A DNA stretch of 64,000 nucleotides, from contig NZ_FOFR01000027.1 of the NCBI RefSeq assembly GCF_900110955.1, forward strand, positions 45,088 to 109,087, given 5' to 3'. Below are positions 1 through 8,302 of this stretch, piece by piece. Position 1 is the first letter of the stretch. Each line of letters starts with the position of its first letter. The translations under genes were made by a program, and so were the position numbers. Origin of the DNA: Lentzea xinjiangensis (GTDB taxonomy: Bacteria > Actinomycetota > Actinomycetes > Mycobacteriales > Pseudonocardiaceae). The notes beneath the pieces are model-generated. The model worked only from the letters and a program-made list of their open reading frames with translations, was not told the origin of the DNA and ran no database searches.

Positions 1-369
1 AGGGCCGAGCGCAAGCTGCGCCGCGCCGGGCTGAGGGCGCGACTGGACCGGGGGTTCGCGCAGGAGCTCACCTTCCCGGACGGCTCGTTCGACCGGGTCT
101 TCTCCAGCCTGATGCTGCACCACCTCGACACGTCGTCGAAGGACGAGATGCTCGCCGAGGTGCGCCGGGTGCTGCGGCCGGACGGCCTGCTCGTGCTCGC
201 CGACGCCGTGCTGCACGGCCACAGCCACGGCCACGAGCACCTGCGGGACAACGTCGGCGACGCGGTGGCGCAGCGGATCGCCGCGGCCGGGTTCACCGTC
301 GAGCCGACGCGCACCCGCAAGCTGCGGGCGTTCGGCGTGGTGGGGATCGAGGTGGCGCGAGTCCACTGA
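1..369 (+). CDS. SAM-dependent methyltransferase, 3' part only
   Basis: The frame is open from the first base of the window to a TGA at 367-369, so the start and the AdoMet-binding glycine motif lie outside. What is visible is the second half of a class I methyltransferase: an FDRVFSSLMLHHL segment (post-motif of the Rossmann core), then EVRRVLRPDGLLVLAD (motif III-like strand), then a short His-rich stretch HGHSHGHEHL and a C-terminal cap. The substrate cannot be inferred. The UbiE/Methyltransf_11 superfamily is likely from the LRPGG-like motif. The gene converges with the next gene across a terminator hairpin. Confidence 0.75.
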   Translation, partial: RAERKLRRAGLRARLDRGFAQELTFPDGSFDRVFSSLMLHHLDTSSKDEMLAEVRRVLRPDGLLVLADAVLHGHSHGHEHLRDNVGDAVAQRIAAAGFTVEPTRTRKLRAFGVVGIEVARVH

Positions 370-377
370 GGAGAGTC

Positions 378-398
378 CGGGGCCGGGTGCCGGCCCCG
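378..398. terminator. Bidirectional hairpin terminator
   Basis: A 9-bp perfect stem (CGGGGCCGG / CCGGCCCCG) with a 3-nt loop lies in the 37-bp gap between two convergent genes. There is no U-tract, as is common in high-GC actinobacteria. Confidence 0.6.
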
Positions 399-406
399 CG
401 GAAGCT

Positions 407-1099
407 TCAGCCGATGACCCGGTGCGCGTTCCGCAGGTTGCGCACGAGCTCCTCACGGCTCTGCCCGTCGACGCTGTGGCTCCACATCGGCGTTCCGGGG
501 GCGCTGCGCCAGGACTCGCTCAGCGGGCTGTTGTCGACCGCGTCGAACCCGAGGTCGTCGTACAGGCGGGTGACGAGCTCGGCGGCTTCCGGGAAGTCGC
601 TGGAGACGACCAGCGCCTTCCGGTCGGCCGCGCCGGCCGGCCTGGCCAGCCGGACCACGGCGGGCAGCTCGTCCTCCTGGCCGCGGAGCGGGTGCCGTTC
701 GTGGAACTGGACGTGCGTGAACGCCTTCACGACCTTCGACGCGGGCAGTTGCTCCTGCCGCAGCTCGTGGACCGTCTTGTGGCCGAGGTCGACCTCGGGG
801 TAGCTCCCGTCGCGCCAGGCCATGTAGTTGTTGATGTCGATCACGACCTTGCCCGCGAGCTCCTCGGCCGGCAGCCGGTCGCCGGGCGCGTACGGGAACG
901 CGATGATCGCGAAGTCCGCCGCGGCCGCCGCGTCCGCGACGTGCGCGGCGCGCGCCCGTGACCCCAGCTCGCCGACGAGGCCCGCGAGCGTCTCGGGTCC
1001 CCGCGAGTTCGCGATCACGACGTCGTGGCCGGCCGCGACCAACGCCCTGGCGAGGGTGCTCCCCGCCTGCCCCGCGCCGATGATGCCGATGACTGCCAA
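407..1099 (-). CDS. NADPH-dependent F420 reductase-like oxidoreductase
   Basis: A 230-residue protein that begins with a dinucleotide-binding loop, IGIIGAGQAGSTLARAL, close to the N terminus, followed by ANSRGPETL. That is the NADP-binding pattern of the F420-dependent NADP oxidoreductase (Fno)/NADP_oxidored family. Family members transfer hydride between NADPH and cofactor F420 or reduce small substrates. The true role here is unknown. The TTG at 1099 is chosen because a GAGGAGA ribosome site precedes it by a few bases and family homology begins there; the longer upstream frame has no family resemblance. It reads away from a 14-bp perfect palindrome at 1179-1192. The F420 link is suggestive because two LLM-type F420 enzymes and a PPOX-fold protein lie at the far end of the window. 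Confidence 0.75.
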   Translation of the reverse strand: MAVIGIIGAGQAGSTLARALVAAGHDVVIANSRGPETLAGLVGELGSRARAAHVADAAAAADFAIIAFPYAPGDRLPAEELAGKVVIDINNYMAWRDGSYPEVDLGHKTVHELRQEQLPASKVVKAFTHVQFHERHPLRGQEDELPAVVRLARPAGAADRKALVVSSDFPEAAELVTRLYDDLGFDAVDNSPLSESWRSAPGTPMWSHSVDGQSREELVRNLRNAHRVIG

Positions 1100-1178
1100 G
1101 GTCTTCTCCTCGTGCGGTGGGGAGGTGCGTTGCCGAGACGGGACGGCTGCGGCTGGCCTCAGTGCTGGGCATATTTTT

Positions 1179-1192
1179 GTATCGATCGATAC
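1179..1192. promoter_or_regulatory. Perfect 14-bp palindrome, probable operator
   Basis: GTATCGATCGATAC is a perfect palindrome, 80 bp upstream of the TTG start of the minus-strand reductase and about 110 bp upstream of the plus-strand permease. Its AT-rich setting (ATATTTTTGT just before it) looks like promoter DNA. The shape suits a TetR or MarR dimer. No cognate regulator gene is adjacent, so assignment is open. Confidence 0.5.
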
Positions 1193-1302
1193 GGAAACAA
1201 GGTAGCACGCGCGAAGCGGGACGTGTCGACCGTGGCGGGCGTCACATGCCCGTGACATGAGCGGTGATCGGTGGCAACGCGTGCTTCGTAACGTCGGGAG
1301 CC

Positions 1303-2928
1303 ATGACGGCTGACCAGGTTGTGGAGCGTGCTCCGGCCCTCGGCGCGTCCAGGGAGACGCTCGAGGACTACACCCTGCGGTTCGCTCCTCGCACGTACCG
1401 GCGCTGGACACCGTCCGTCGTCGGGGCGTCCGCGCTGGGCGGCATCGCCTACATGGCCGACTTCTCGATCGGCGCCGGGATCGGCCTCACCCACGGCACC
1501 GGCAACGCGTTGCTGGCCATCGGGTTCGCGGCGCTCGTCATCTTCGTGACCGGCTTCCCGCTGGCCTACTACGCCGCGCGGTACAACATCGACCTCGACC
1601 TGATCACCCGCGGTTCCGGCTTCGGCTACTACGGGTCGGTCATCACGAGCGTGATCTTCGCGAGCTTCACGTTCATCTTCTTCGCGCTCGAGGGCTCGAT
1701 CATGGCCCAGGGCCTGCGGTACGCGCTGGGCCTGCCGCTGTGGCTGGGCTACCTCGTCTCCACGCTGGTGATCATCCCGCTGGTGATCTACGGGATGAGG
1801 GTGCTCGCGAAGCTGCAGAGCTGGACGAACCCGTTGTGGCTGCTGCTGATGGTGGCGCCGCTGCTGTACCTGGTGATCTCGGAGCCGGACTCGGTGAGCC
1901 GCTTCCTCGCGCACGGGGACGGCGTGAACACCGCCGCTGTCATGCTCGGCGCCGGCGTGTGCCTGTCGCTGATGGGGCAGATCGGCGAGCAGATCGACTA
2001 CCTGCGGTTCATGCCGCCGCGCACGGACGAGAACCGGCGGGCGTGGTGGACCGCGACGGTCCTCGCCGGGCCGGGCTGGGTGGTCTTCGGCGCCCTGAAG
2101 CAGGCGATCGGCGTGTTCATGGCCGTCTACGTCCTCGACGCGGTCGGGAAGGTGGCGGCGGTCGAGCCGATCGAGCAGTTCACCGGCGTGTTCAAGCAGT
2201 TCATGCCGCCCTGGCTGGTCGTGCCCCTGGCGCTCGTGCTCGTCGTGCTGAGCCAGGTGAAGATCAACGTCACCAACGCCTACTCGGGCTCGCTCGCGTG
2301 GACGAACTCGTTCACCCGCGTCACCCGGCGCTACCCTGGCCGGCTGGTGTTCGTCCTGGTGAACCTCGCGATCGCCCTCGTGCTGATGGAAGCGGACATG
2401 TTCAGCTTCCTCAACAAGGTCCTGAGCTTCTACTCGAACTGCGCGATGGCGTGGGTCGTCACGGTGGCGACGGACATCGCGGTCAACAAGTACGTGCTGA
2501 AGCTGTCGCCGAAGCAGCCGGAGTTCCGCCGGGGCGTGCTGTACGCGGTCAACCCGGTCGGCGTGGGATCGTTCCTGGCGTCGTCGGTCCTGTCCATCTC
2601 CGTCTACTTCGGACTGTTCGGCCCGGCCGTGCAGCCGTACTCACCCCTGGTGGCGGTGGGCATCCCGATCCTGCTGACACCGTTGCTCGCCGTGCTCACC
2701 CGCGGCCGCTTCTACCTGCGCCGCGGCGACGACGGCATCGCCGAACCGCTGCTCGACGCCGGCGGCAACCCGAGCGGGACGCGCTACGACTGCGTCGTGT
2801 GCGGTGAGCCGTACGAGCGGCCGGACATGGCGGCGAGCGCGGCGGGAGGCGAGATCTGCTCGCTGTGCCTGAGCACCGACCGCGACGGCCGCCACGTCCT
2901 GCCGGCCGGCCGACCTCACCGCGGGTAG
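1303..2928 (+). CDS. NCS1-family purine/cytosine permease with C-terminal zinc-ribbon-like tail
   Basis: A 541-residue multi-pass membrane protein. It has an N-terminal cytosolic segment and about twelve hydrophobic helices including GASALGGIAYMADFSIGAGI and FGYYGSVITSVIFASF, typical of nucleobase:cation symporter-1 transporters (cytosine, purines, allantoin, hydantoin). ATG 1303 has a GGGAG just upstream at short spacing; a GTG 39 nt earlier has no ribosome site. The last ~65 residues are unusual: a soluble tail with CVVCGEPY followed by CSLC, i.e. two CxxC knuckles that could bind zinc. This is not a normal part of NCS1 transporters. The substrate cannot be read from sequence; no catabolic genes for a nucleobase are adjacent. 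Confidence 0.8.
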   Translation: MTADQVVERAPALGASRETLEDYTLRFAPRTYRRWTPSVVGASALGGIAYMADFSIGAGIGLTHGTGNALLAIGFAALVIFVTGFPLAYYAARYNIDLDLITRGSGFGYYGSVITSVIFASFTFIFFALEGSIMAQGLRYALGLPLWLGYLVSTLVIIPLVIYGMRVLAKLQSWTNPLWLLLMVAPLLYLVISEPDSVSRFLAHGDGVNTAAVMLGAGVCLSLMGQIGEQIDYLRFMPPRTDENRRAWWTATVLAGPGWVVFGALKQAIGVFMAVYVLDAVGKVAAVEPIEQFTGVFKQFMPPWLVVPLALVLVVLSQVKINVTNAYSGSLAWTNSFTRVTRRYPGRLVFVLVNLAIALVLMEADMFSFLNKVLSFYSNCAMAWVVTVATDIAVNKYVLKLSPKQPEFRRGVLYAVNPVGVGSFLASSVLSISVYFGLFGPAVQPYSPLVAVGIPILLTPLLAVLTRGRFYLRRGDDGIAEPLLDAGGNPSGTRYDCVVCGEPYERPDMAASAAGGEICSLCLSTDRDGRHVLPAGRPHRG

Positions 2929-2959
2929 GTCAGTCCTCGTCACGCGCGGTCCGGGGTGG

Positions 2960-3721
2960 TCAGAACGGGTCGTCGCCGAACCGCGCCTGCACGTTCACCG
3001 TGTTGCGCGGCGAGTCCCCGAGCGTGAGCCGGGAGACGATCCGGTACCGGTCGCCCCGGTAGATCGAGTGCACGTACTCCACCTGCCGGTCCAGGGAGTC
3101 CGTGGTCAGCCGCTCGAACAACAGCGCGGGCGCGAGCACCGGCACCCCGAGCAGCGCGGCCTCCGACTCGTTGACGACGGTCGGTTCGATCGACTGGACC
3201 GCGTCGCGGACGTGCACGCCGTGCTCGCGCAGCCGGTCGTAGAAGTCGCCGGACTCCATGTCGTGCAACGTGAGCGAAGGCGCCGCCTCGGCCGGGACGT
3301 GCAGGTGCTCCAGGGCCATCGGCTCGCCGTCCACCAGTCGCAGGCGGGCGATGTAGTGGATCTCGGCGGCGGGGGAGAGGCGCAGGCGCCGGCCCACCCT
3401 GGCGCCCGCCGGGATGCGGGCGTGTTCGAGGACGCGGGACGACCAGGTGCCCGAGGCGCGGGGCAGCGACATGGAGCCGGTGGCGGACACCATCTCCTGG
3501 GTGATCTTGGCTCTGGCCACGAAGGTGCCGCGGCCGTGCTGGCGGACCAGGAGGCCGGTGTTGACCAGTTCGTCCACGGCCGAGCGCACGGTGGGGCGCG
3601 ACACCTTGAGTTGCTGGCACAGCACGCGTTCGGCGGGGATCGGGGCGCCCGCCGGGTGGGTCTCGATGAGCTCGAGCAGGTAGTCGCGGACCTGCTCGCG
3701 CTTCAGGATCGCTTCGGCCAT
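2960..3721 (-). CDS. dasR: GntR/HutC-family repressor, DasR-like
   Basis: 253 residues. The N-terminal winged helix carries IPAERVLCQQLKVSRPTVRS and the wing motif RQHGRGTFVA; the C-terminal UTRA effector domain starts near residue 90. The family senses sugar phosphates; DasR of Streptomyces senses glucosamine-6-phosphate and represses chitin/GlcNAc genes. The gene is divergent from a binding-protein/permease/hexosaminidase operon in the order of the Streptomyces dasR-dasABCD locus, which is the main reason for the symbol. The intergenic space holds a dre-like site. A different HutC-family sugar regulator remains possible. Confidence 0.75.
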   Translation of the reverse strand: MAEAILKREQVRDYLLELIETHPAGAPIPAERVLCQQLKVSRPTVRSAVDELVNTGLLVRQHGRGTFVARAKITQEMVSATGSMSLPRASGTWSSRVLEHARIPAGARVGRRLRLSPAAEIHYIARLRLVDGEPMALEHLHVPAEAAPSLTLHDMESGDFYDRLREHGVHVRDAVQSIEPTVVNESEAALLGVPVLAPALLFERLTTDSLDRQVEYVHSIYRGDRYRIVSRLTLGDSPRNTVNVQARFGDDPF

Positions 3722-3828
3722 GCCTCTCCCGCCTCGTCGGCGGCCAGTATCGCATACCAGTGGTAAGCAACCACCTCGCCCAAGATCGAGAGCGCTCTCA
3801 TGCGTCCGAGCTGGGTATTGACCCGGTA

Positions 3829-3844
3829 AGTGGTCTGTGCCACT
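3829..3844. promoter_or_regulatory. dre-like operator for the DasR-type repressor
   Basis: AGTGGTCTGTGCCACT matches the published dre consensus (AGTGGTCTAGACCACT) at 13 of 16 positions by eye. It sits within a perfect outer inverted repeat AAGTGG/CCACTT (3828-3845), 58 bp before the dasA start and 108 bp before the dasR start. It would control both divergent genes. Confidence 0.65.
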
Positions 3845-3866
3845 TTCTACCTCACCCGTGGAGACC

Positions 3867-3880
3867 TGACCAATTGGTCA
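3867..3880. promoter_or_regulatory. Second perfect palindrome before dasA
   Basis: TGACCAATTGGTCA is a perfect 14-bp palindrome 22 bp upstream of the dasA GTG. It contains GGTC half sites but in an arrangement unlike dre. It may be an accessory repressor site or overlap the dasA transcription start. A weaker TACCAGTGGTA occurs at 3755-3765, nearer dasR. Confidence 0.45.
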
Positions 3881-3901
3881 TATCCCAGCGAGAGGTGAGT
3901 C

Positions 3902-5143
3902 GTGTCGCGCACCGCTGCCTTGCTCGTCCTGGCGCTCACGTTGTCCGCCTGCGGCACGTCCGCGGGAGGGGGTGACGAGAAGCAGGAGATCACCGTGTGG
4001 CTGATGAAGGACACGGCCACCGAGGAGTTCGTGTCGGAGTTCGAGAGCGAGTTCGAACGCGACCACGCGAACCTCGACCTGAAGGTCCAGGTCCAGGAGT
4101 GGAACGGCATCACGCAGAAGGTGACCAGCGCGCTCGCCAGCACCGATCCGCCGGACGTCATCGAGGTCGGCAACACGCAGGTCGCGCAGTACGTCGCCAG
4201 CAAGGGCGTCACGGACCTGTCCGGCCGCAAGGGCGAGCTGCGGGGCGACGACTGGATCCCCGGCCTCGCCGAGCCGGGTGCGGTGGACGGCAAGCAGTTC
4301 GGCGTGCCGTTCTACGCGGCCAACCGGGTCGTGATCTACCGCAAGGACCTGTTCGAGGCCGCCGGGGTCGCGGTGCCCAAGACCCGCGACGAGTGGCTCG
4401 CCGCCACCGCGAAGCTCGACCAGGTCCCGGACCAGCAGGGCATCTACCTGCCGGGGCAGAACTGGTACACGCTCTCCGGCTTCGTCTGGGACGAGGGCGG
4501 CGACCTCGCCGCGCAGGACGGCGGCACCTGGAAGGGCACGCTGAACACGCCGGAGGCGTTGGCCGGCATGGACTTCTACAAGAGGCTGCAGGCGCTGGGC
4601 GACGGGCCGAAGGACTCCGACGAGGCCAAGCCGCAGCAGACAGACGTGGTGGCGGGCGGCAAGGTCGCGCAGTTCATCGCGGTGCCCGGCGCGGCCAAGC
4701 TCGTCACGAAGGCCAACCCGGCGCTGGAGGGCAAGCTCGGTTTCTTCCCGATCCCCGGCAAGACCGCGGACCAGCCCGGCGCGGTGTTCACCGGCGGCTC
4801 CGACCTGATCATCCCGCTCGCGTCGAGCAGGCAGGACGGCGCCTACGAGGTCGTCAAGGCGCTCACCGGCGAGAAGTGGCAGGTGGAGCTCGCGAAGGCG
4901 ATGAACTACGTGCCGAACCGCAAGTCGCTCGCCGGAGCGGTCGGCGGGGACCCCGGCACCGCGGCGATGGCGCTCGGCGCGGCCAACGGGCACGCCACCC
5001 CGAACTCGCCGAACTGGGCTGCGGTCGAGGCGCGCAACCCGATCAAGGAGTTCCAGACCGCCGTGCTGACCGGAGCCGACCCGAAGGCCGCTGCCGCGAA
5101 AGCGGACGAGGTCATCACCCAAGCGCTCAACTCCGGCAAATGA
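3902..5143 (+). CDS. dasA: Sugar ABC transporter solute-binding lipoprotein (DasA-like)
   Basis: 413 residues with a short lipoprotein signal: hydrophobic LLVLALTL followed by lipobox LSAC, so the mature N-terminal Cys is near residue 17. The body is a type I extracellular solute-binding fold (SBP_bac_1), with the cluster-typical 'PDVIEVGNTQVAQY' segment. The GTG start at 3902 follows a GAGAGGTGAG ribosome site. It ends in an ATGA overlap with the first permease. Position beside the DasR-type repressor and a hexosaminidase suggests chitobiose/GlcNAc uptake. The ATPase is absent, as expected for das systems that share the MsiK ATPase encoded elsewhere. Confidence 0.8.
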   Translation: MSRTAALLVLALTLSACGTSAGGGDEKQEITVWLMKDTATEEFVSEFESEFERDHANLDLKVQVQEWNGITQKVTSALASTDPPDVIEVGNTQVAQYVASKGVTDLSGRKGELRGDDWIPGLAEPGAVDGKQFGVPFYAANRVVIYRKDLFEAAGVAVPKTRDEWLAATAKLDQVPDQQGIYLPGQNWYTLSGFVWDEGGDLAAQDGGTWKGTLNTPEALAGMDFYKRLQALGDGPKDSDEAKPQQTDVVAGGKVAQFIAVPGAAKLVTKANPALEGKLGFFPIPGKTADQPGAVFTGGSDLIIPLASSRQDGAYEVVKALTGEKWQVELAKAMNYVPNRKSLAGAVGGDPGTAAMALGAANGHATPNSPNWAAVEARNPIKEFQTAVLTGADPKAAAAKADEVITQALNSGK

Positions 5144-6084
5144 CGCTCGTCGCCGAACGGCCGGTGCGGACCCCCGCGCCGGCCACCCCGAAGCGCCGCA
5201 GGCGCCCGGTGCTGCCGTACCTGCTGATCGCGCCCACCCTGCTCGCCACCGCGTACCTGCTGCTGTACCCGCTGGTGCGCAACGTGATCATCTCACTGCA
5301 GGAGTTCGGGCTGCCGCAGCTCGTGCGCGGGGACGCGAAGTTCGTCGGGCTCGCCAACTACGCGCGGGTGCTGTCGGACCCCGAGTTCTGGGCCGTGGTG
5401 CGCAGGACGCTGTGGTTCACCGCGATCAACGTCGTGCTCATCATGGTGCTGTCCACCCTGGTCGCGCTGCTGCTGGTCCGGCTGGGCAGGTGGCTGCGGC
5501 TGCTCGTGATGGGCGGCCTCGTGCTCACCTGGGCGACGCCGGTCATCGCGGCCACGACGGTGTTCCAGTGGCTCTTCCAGTCCCGGCTCGGCGTCGTCAA
5601 CTGGGCGCTGGTCGCGCTGGGCTTCGAGGAGTACCGCGACTACACCTGGTTCGCCGACGGCGAGGCGACGTTCGGCATCCTCGTGGCGCTGATCGTGTGG
5701 CAGTCGATCCCGTTCGCGGCGATGTCGCTGTACGCGGCCATGATCACCATTCCGCAGGAGCTCTACGAGGCCGCGCGGATGGACGGCGCCGGGGCGTGGC
5801 GGGTGTTCTCGACCATCACCTTCCCCATGCTGCGGGCCATGTTCGGGCTGATCACCTGTCTTGAGGTGATCTGGGTCGTCAAGGCGTTCGTGCAGATCTG
5901 GGTGATCAGCCAGGGCGGTCCGGGGCAGGCCACGACGACGCTGCCGGTCTACGCCTTCCAGGTGGCGCAGTCGTTGCAGCGCTACGACCTGGGCGCGGCC
6001 GTGTCGATGCTCATGGTGGTGCTGCTGGTGCTCGCGCTGCTGGCGTACTTCCGCCAGCTCTACCGGCAGGAGCGGGAAGCATGA
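5140..6084 (+). CDS. dasB: Sugar ABC transporter permease 1 (DasB-like)
   Basis: 314 residues with six predicted membrane helices. The first is PYLLIAPTLLATAYLLLYPL, after a basic N terminus (KRRRRP), and the EAARMDGAGAWRVFSTITFP loop is the EAA motif that docks the ATPase. The start is the ATG at 5140, which overlaps the dasA stop. The upstream open frame is an out-of-frame shadow of dasA. It forms a heterodimer with the next permease; family MalF/UgpA. Confidence 0.85.
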   Translation: MTLVAERPVRTPAPATPKRRRRPVLPYLLIAPTLLATAYLLLYPLVRNVIISLQEFGLPQLVRGDAKFVGLANYARVLSDPEFWAVVRRTLWFTAINVVLIMVLSTLVALLLVRLGRWLRLLVMGGLVLTWATPVIAATTVFQWLFQSRLGVVNWALVALGFEEYRDYTWFADGEATFGILVALIVWQSIPFAAMSLYAAMITIPQELYEAARMDGAGAWRVFSTITFPMLRAMFGLITCLEVIWVVKAFVQIWVISQGGPGQATTTLPVYAFQVAQSLQRYDLGAAVSMLMVVLLVLALLAYFRQLYRQEREA

Positions 6085-6902
6085 TCGGCCGGATCTCGCG
6101 GACTACGGCGGCGCTCGTCGTCTTCGCCGTCTCGGTCTTCCCCGTGTACTGGATGGTGCTCACCGCCTTCAAGCCCACCAAGGACATCCAGAGCGCGACA
6201 CCGACGTTCCTGCCGCTGCCGATCACGTTCGAGCACTTCGGCACGGCCATTGCCGCGAAGGGGTTCTTCTCGTTCTGGCGCAACAGCCTCCTGGTCGCCG
6301 GCGGGGCGGTGCTGCTGTCGTTGCTCGTCGCGCTGCTGGCGGCGTACGCGGTCGCCCGGTTGCAGTGGAAGGGACGCAGGGGATTCATCCTCATGGTGTT
6401 CGTCGCGCAGATGACGCCGTGGGAGGCGTTGCTCATCCCGATCTACGTGATCGCCAGGGACACCGGCATGCTCGACACCCTCTGGATGCTCACGCTGGTC
6501 TACTTCATGATCACGCTGCCGTTCACCGTCGTGACGCTGCGCGGGTTCCTCGCCGCGATCCCGGTCGACCTGGAGGAGGCCGCGCAGGTCGACGGCTGCT
6601 CCCGCGCGCAGGCGTTCCGGCGCGTGGTGTTCCCGCTGCTCGCGCCGGGGTTGCTGGCGACCTCGCTGTTCGGCTTCATCACCGCGTGGAACGAGTTCGC
6701 CTTCGCCAACGTGCTGATCATCAAGGACCAGGACGACCGCACGCTGCCGGTCTGGCTGTCGTCGTTCAACAACACCTTCGGCACCGACTGGGGGGCCACG
6801 ATGGCGGCCTCGACGCTGTTCATGCTGCCGGTGCTGCTGATCTTCATCGTGTTGCAGGGCCGGGTGACCACCGGCATCGTCGGAGGGGCGGTGAAGGGGT
6901 GA
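6081..6902 (+). CDS. dasC: Sugar ABC transporter permease 2 (DasC-like)
   Basis: 273 residues of the MalG/UgpE family with six hydrophobic segments and the EAA loop DLEEAAQVDGCSRAQAFRRV. It starts in an ATGA overlap with dasB and ends in a GTGA overlap with the hexosaminidase, so the four genes are translationally coupled. Its transport partner ATPase is not in the window. Confidence 0.85.
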   Translation: MIGRISRTTAALVVFAVSVFPVYWMVLTAFKPTKDIQSATPTFLPLPITFEHFGTAIAAKGFFSFWRNSLLVAGGAVLLSLLVALLAAYAVARLQWKGRRGFILMVFVAQMTPWEALLIPIYVIARDTGMLDTLWMLTLVYFMITLPFTVVTLRGFLAAIPVDLEEAAQVDGCSRAQAFRRVVFPLLAPGLLATSLFGFITAWNEFAFANVLIIKDQDDRTLPVWLSSFNNTFGTDWGATMAASTLFMLPVLLIFIVLQGRVTTGIVGGAVKG

Positions 6903-8302
6903 TCGTTCCACTGCCGACGAGGATGGTGCGGCGCAGCAGGGGCTTCACGCTGGACGGCGGCACGAGCGTGCGGGCCACGCCCGGCGCGGAGCCCGCGGCG
7001 AGGCTGCTGCGGGCCCTGCTGCGGCCCGCCACCGGCCTGCCGCTGCCGATCGCCGGCCACGGCCAGATCGTCACCGCCCTGGACGCCAAGCTCGTCGGGC
7101 TCGGCGCGGAGGGCTACGCGCTCACCGTCAACGAGCACGGCGTCCTGCTGCGCGCCGGCACCGCGAACGGCCTGGCGCACGGCGTGCAGACCATCCGCCA
7201 GCTCCTGCCGGCCGAGGCGCTGCGGCCGAGCCGGGTGTCCGGAGTGGACTGGACCTTGCCCGGCGCGGACATCCGCGACGTGCCCAGGCTGCCGTGGCGC
7301 GGGTTCATGCTCGACGTCGCGCGCCACTTCCAGCCGGTGCCCGTGGTGCGCAGGGTCATCGACCTCATGGCCCTGCACAAGCTCAACGTCCTGCACCTGC
7401 ACCTGACCGACGACCAGGGCTGGCGCATGCCGGTGCCGAGCCACCCGCTGCTCACCTCCGTCGGCGGCTGGCGCAGCGAGACCAACGGCGACGGCGAGCC
7501 GCACGGCGGCACCTACACCCGCGCCGAGCTGGAGGGCCTGGTCGCCCACGCGGCCGAGCGCGGCATCCGGATCATGCCGGAGATCGAGATGCCCGGCCAC
7601 GCCCGCGCGGCGCTCGCCGCCTACCCGGATCTGGGCGTCGTGCGGGAGCCGTTGCCGGTGTGGACCCGGTGGGGCATCAGCGACTCGGCGTTCGGGCTGC
7701 ACGCGCTCGGCTTCGTCCGCGAGGTGCTGGCCGAGGTGCTGGAGGTGTTCCCCGGCTCGCACGTGCACCTCGGCGGCGACGAGTGCCTGCTGCCGGAGGA
7801 CGTGCACGGCGAGTTCCTCCGCCGGGCCGCGGAGTACGTGCTGGACCGGGGCCGGATCCCCGTGGCGTGGGAACCGACGGGCGACACGCGCTCCGTCGTG
7901 ATGCCGTGGAAGGACGAGACCCAGGCCGCCAAGGCGCTCGCGCTGGGCCAGGACGTCGTGATGGCCCCGCACACCTCCACCTACCTCGACTACCCCCGGT
8001 CCGACGACGGCGCAGAACCACCCGGCCAGCCCGGGTTCGTCGTGACCAGCCGCGACGTCTACCACGTGCCACTGCCCGACGGAGTGCTCGGTGCCCAGTG
8101 CCAGCTGTGGACCGAGCACGTCCGCACCAGGGAACACCTGGAGTACCTCGCGTTCCCGCGACTTGCCGCGCTGGCCGACACCCTCTGGTCCCAGCGCCCC
8201 GAGTGGGAGGGCTTCGCAACCCGGATGCGCCACCACTCGACAAGGCTCGCCGAACTGTCCGTCCCTGCCGAAGTGAGGAGAGAACCTTGCGAGCACTCCT
8301 AG
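6899..8302 (+). CDS. Beta-N-acetylhexosaminidase, GH20
   Basis: 467 residues, no signal peptide seen, so probably cytoplasmic. An N-terminal GH20b-like alpha/beta domain precedes the GH20 barrel: RGFMLDVARHF, HLHLTDDQGWR, EIEMPGHARAAL, and the catalytic pair in HLGGDECLLPEDV (D294-E295), which fits substrate-assisted hydrolysis of terminal GlcNAc from chito-oligosaccharides. The GTG at 6899 overlaps the dasC stop. Its place as fourth gene mirrors dasD of Streptomyces. Imported chitobiose would be split to GlcNAc. Confidence 0.85.
   Translation: MIVPLPTRMVRRSRGFTLDGGTSVRATPGAEPAARLLRALLRPATGLPLPIAGHGQIVTALDAKLVGLGAEGYALTVNEHGVLLRAGTANGLAHGVQTIRQLLPAEALRPSRVSGVDWTLPGADIRDVPRLPWRGFMLDVARHFQPVPVVRRVIDLMALHKLNVLHLHLTDDQGWRMPVPSHPLLTSVGGWRSETNGDGEPHGGTYTRAELEGLVAHAAERGIRIMPEIEMPGHARAALAAYPDLGVVREPLPVWTRWGISDSAFGLHALGFVREVLAEVLEVFPGSHVHLGGDECLLPEDVHGEFLRRAAEYVLDRGRIPVAWEPTGDTRSVVMPWKDETQAAKALALGQDVVMAPHTSTYLDYPRSDDGAEPPGQPGFVVTSRDVYHVPLPDGVLGAQCQLWTEHVRTREHLEYLAFPRLAALADTLWSQRPEWEGFATRMRHHSTRLAELSVPAEVRREPCEHS

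Noticed and set aside
3997..5139. Long open frame upstream of dasB, read as part of one 695-residue protein
   Set aside because: It is the +1 shadow of dasA with Arg/Gly/Pro-rich composition; real permease sequence begins only at ATG 5140.
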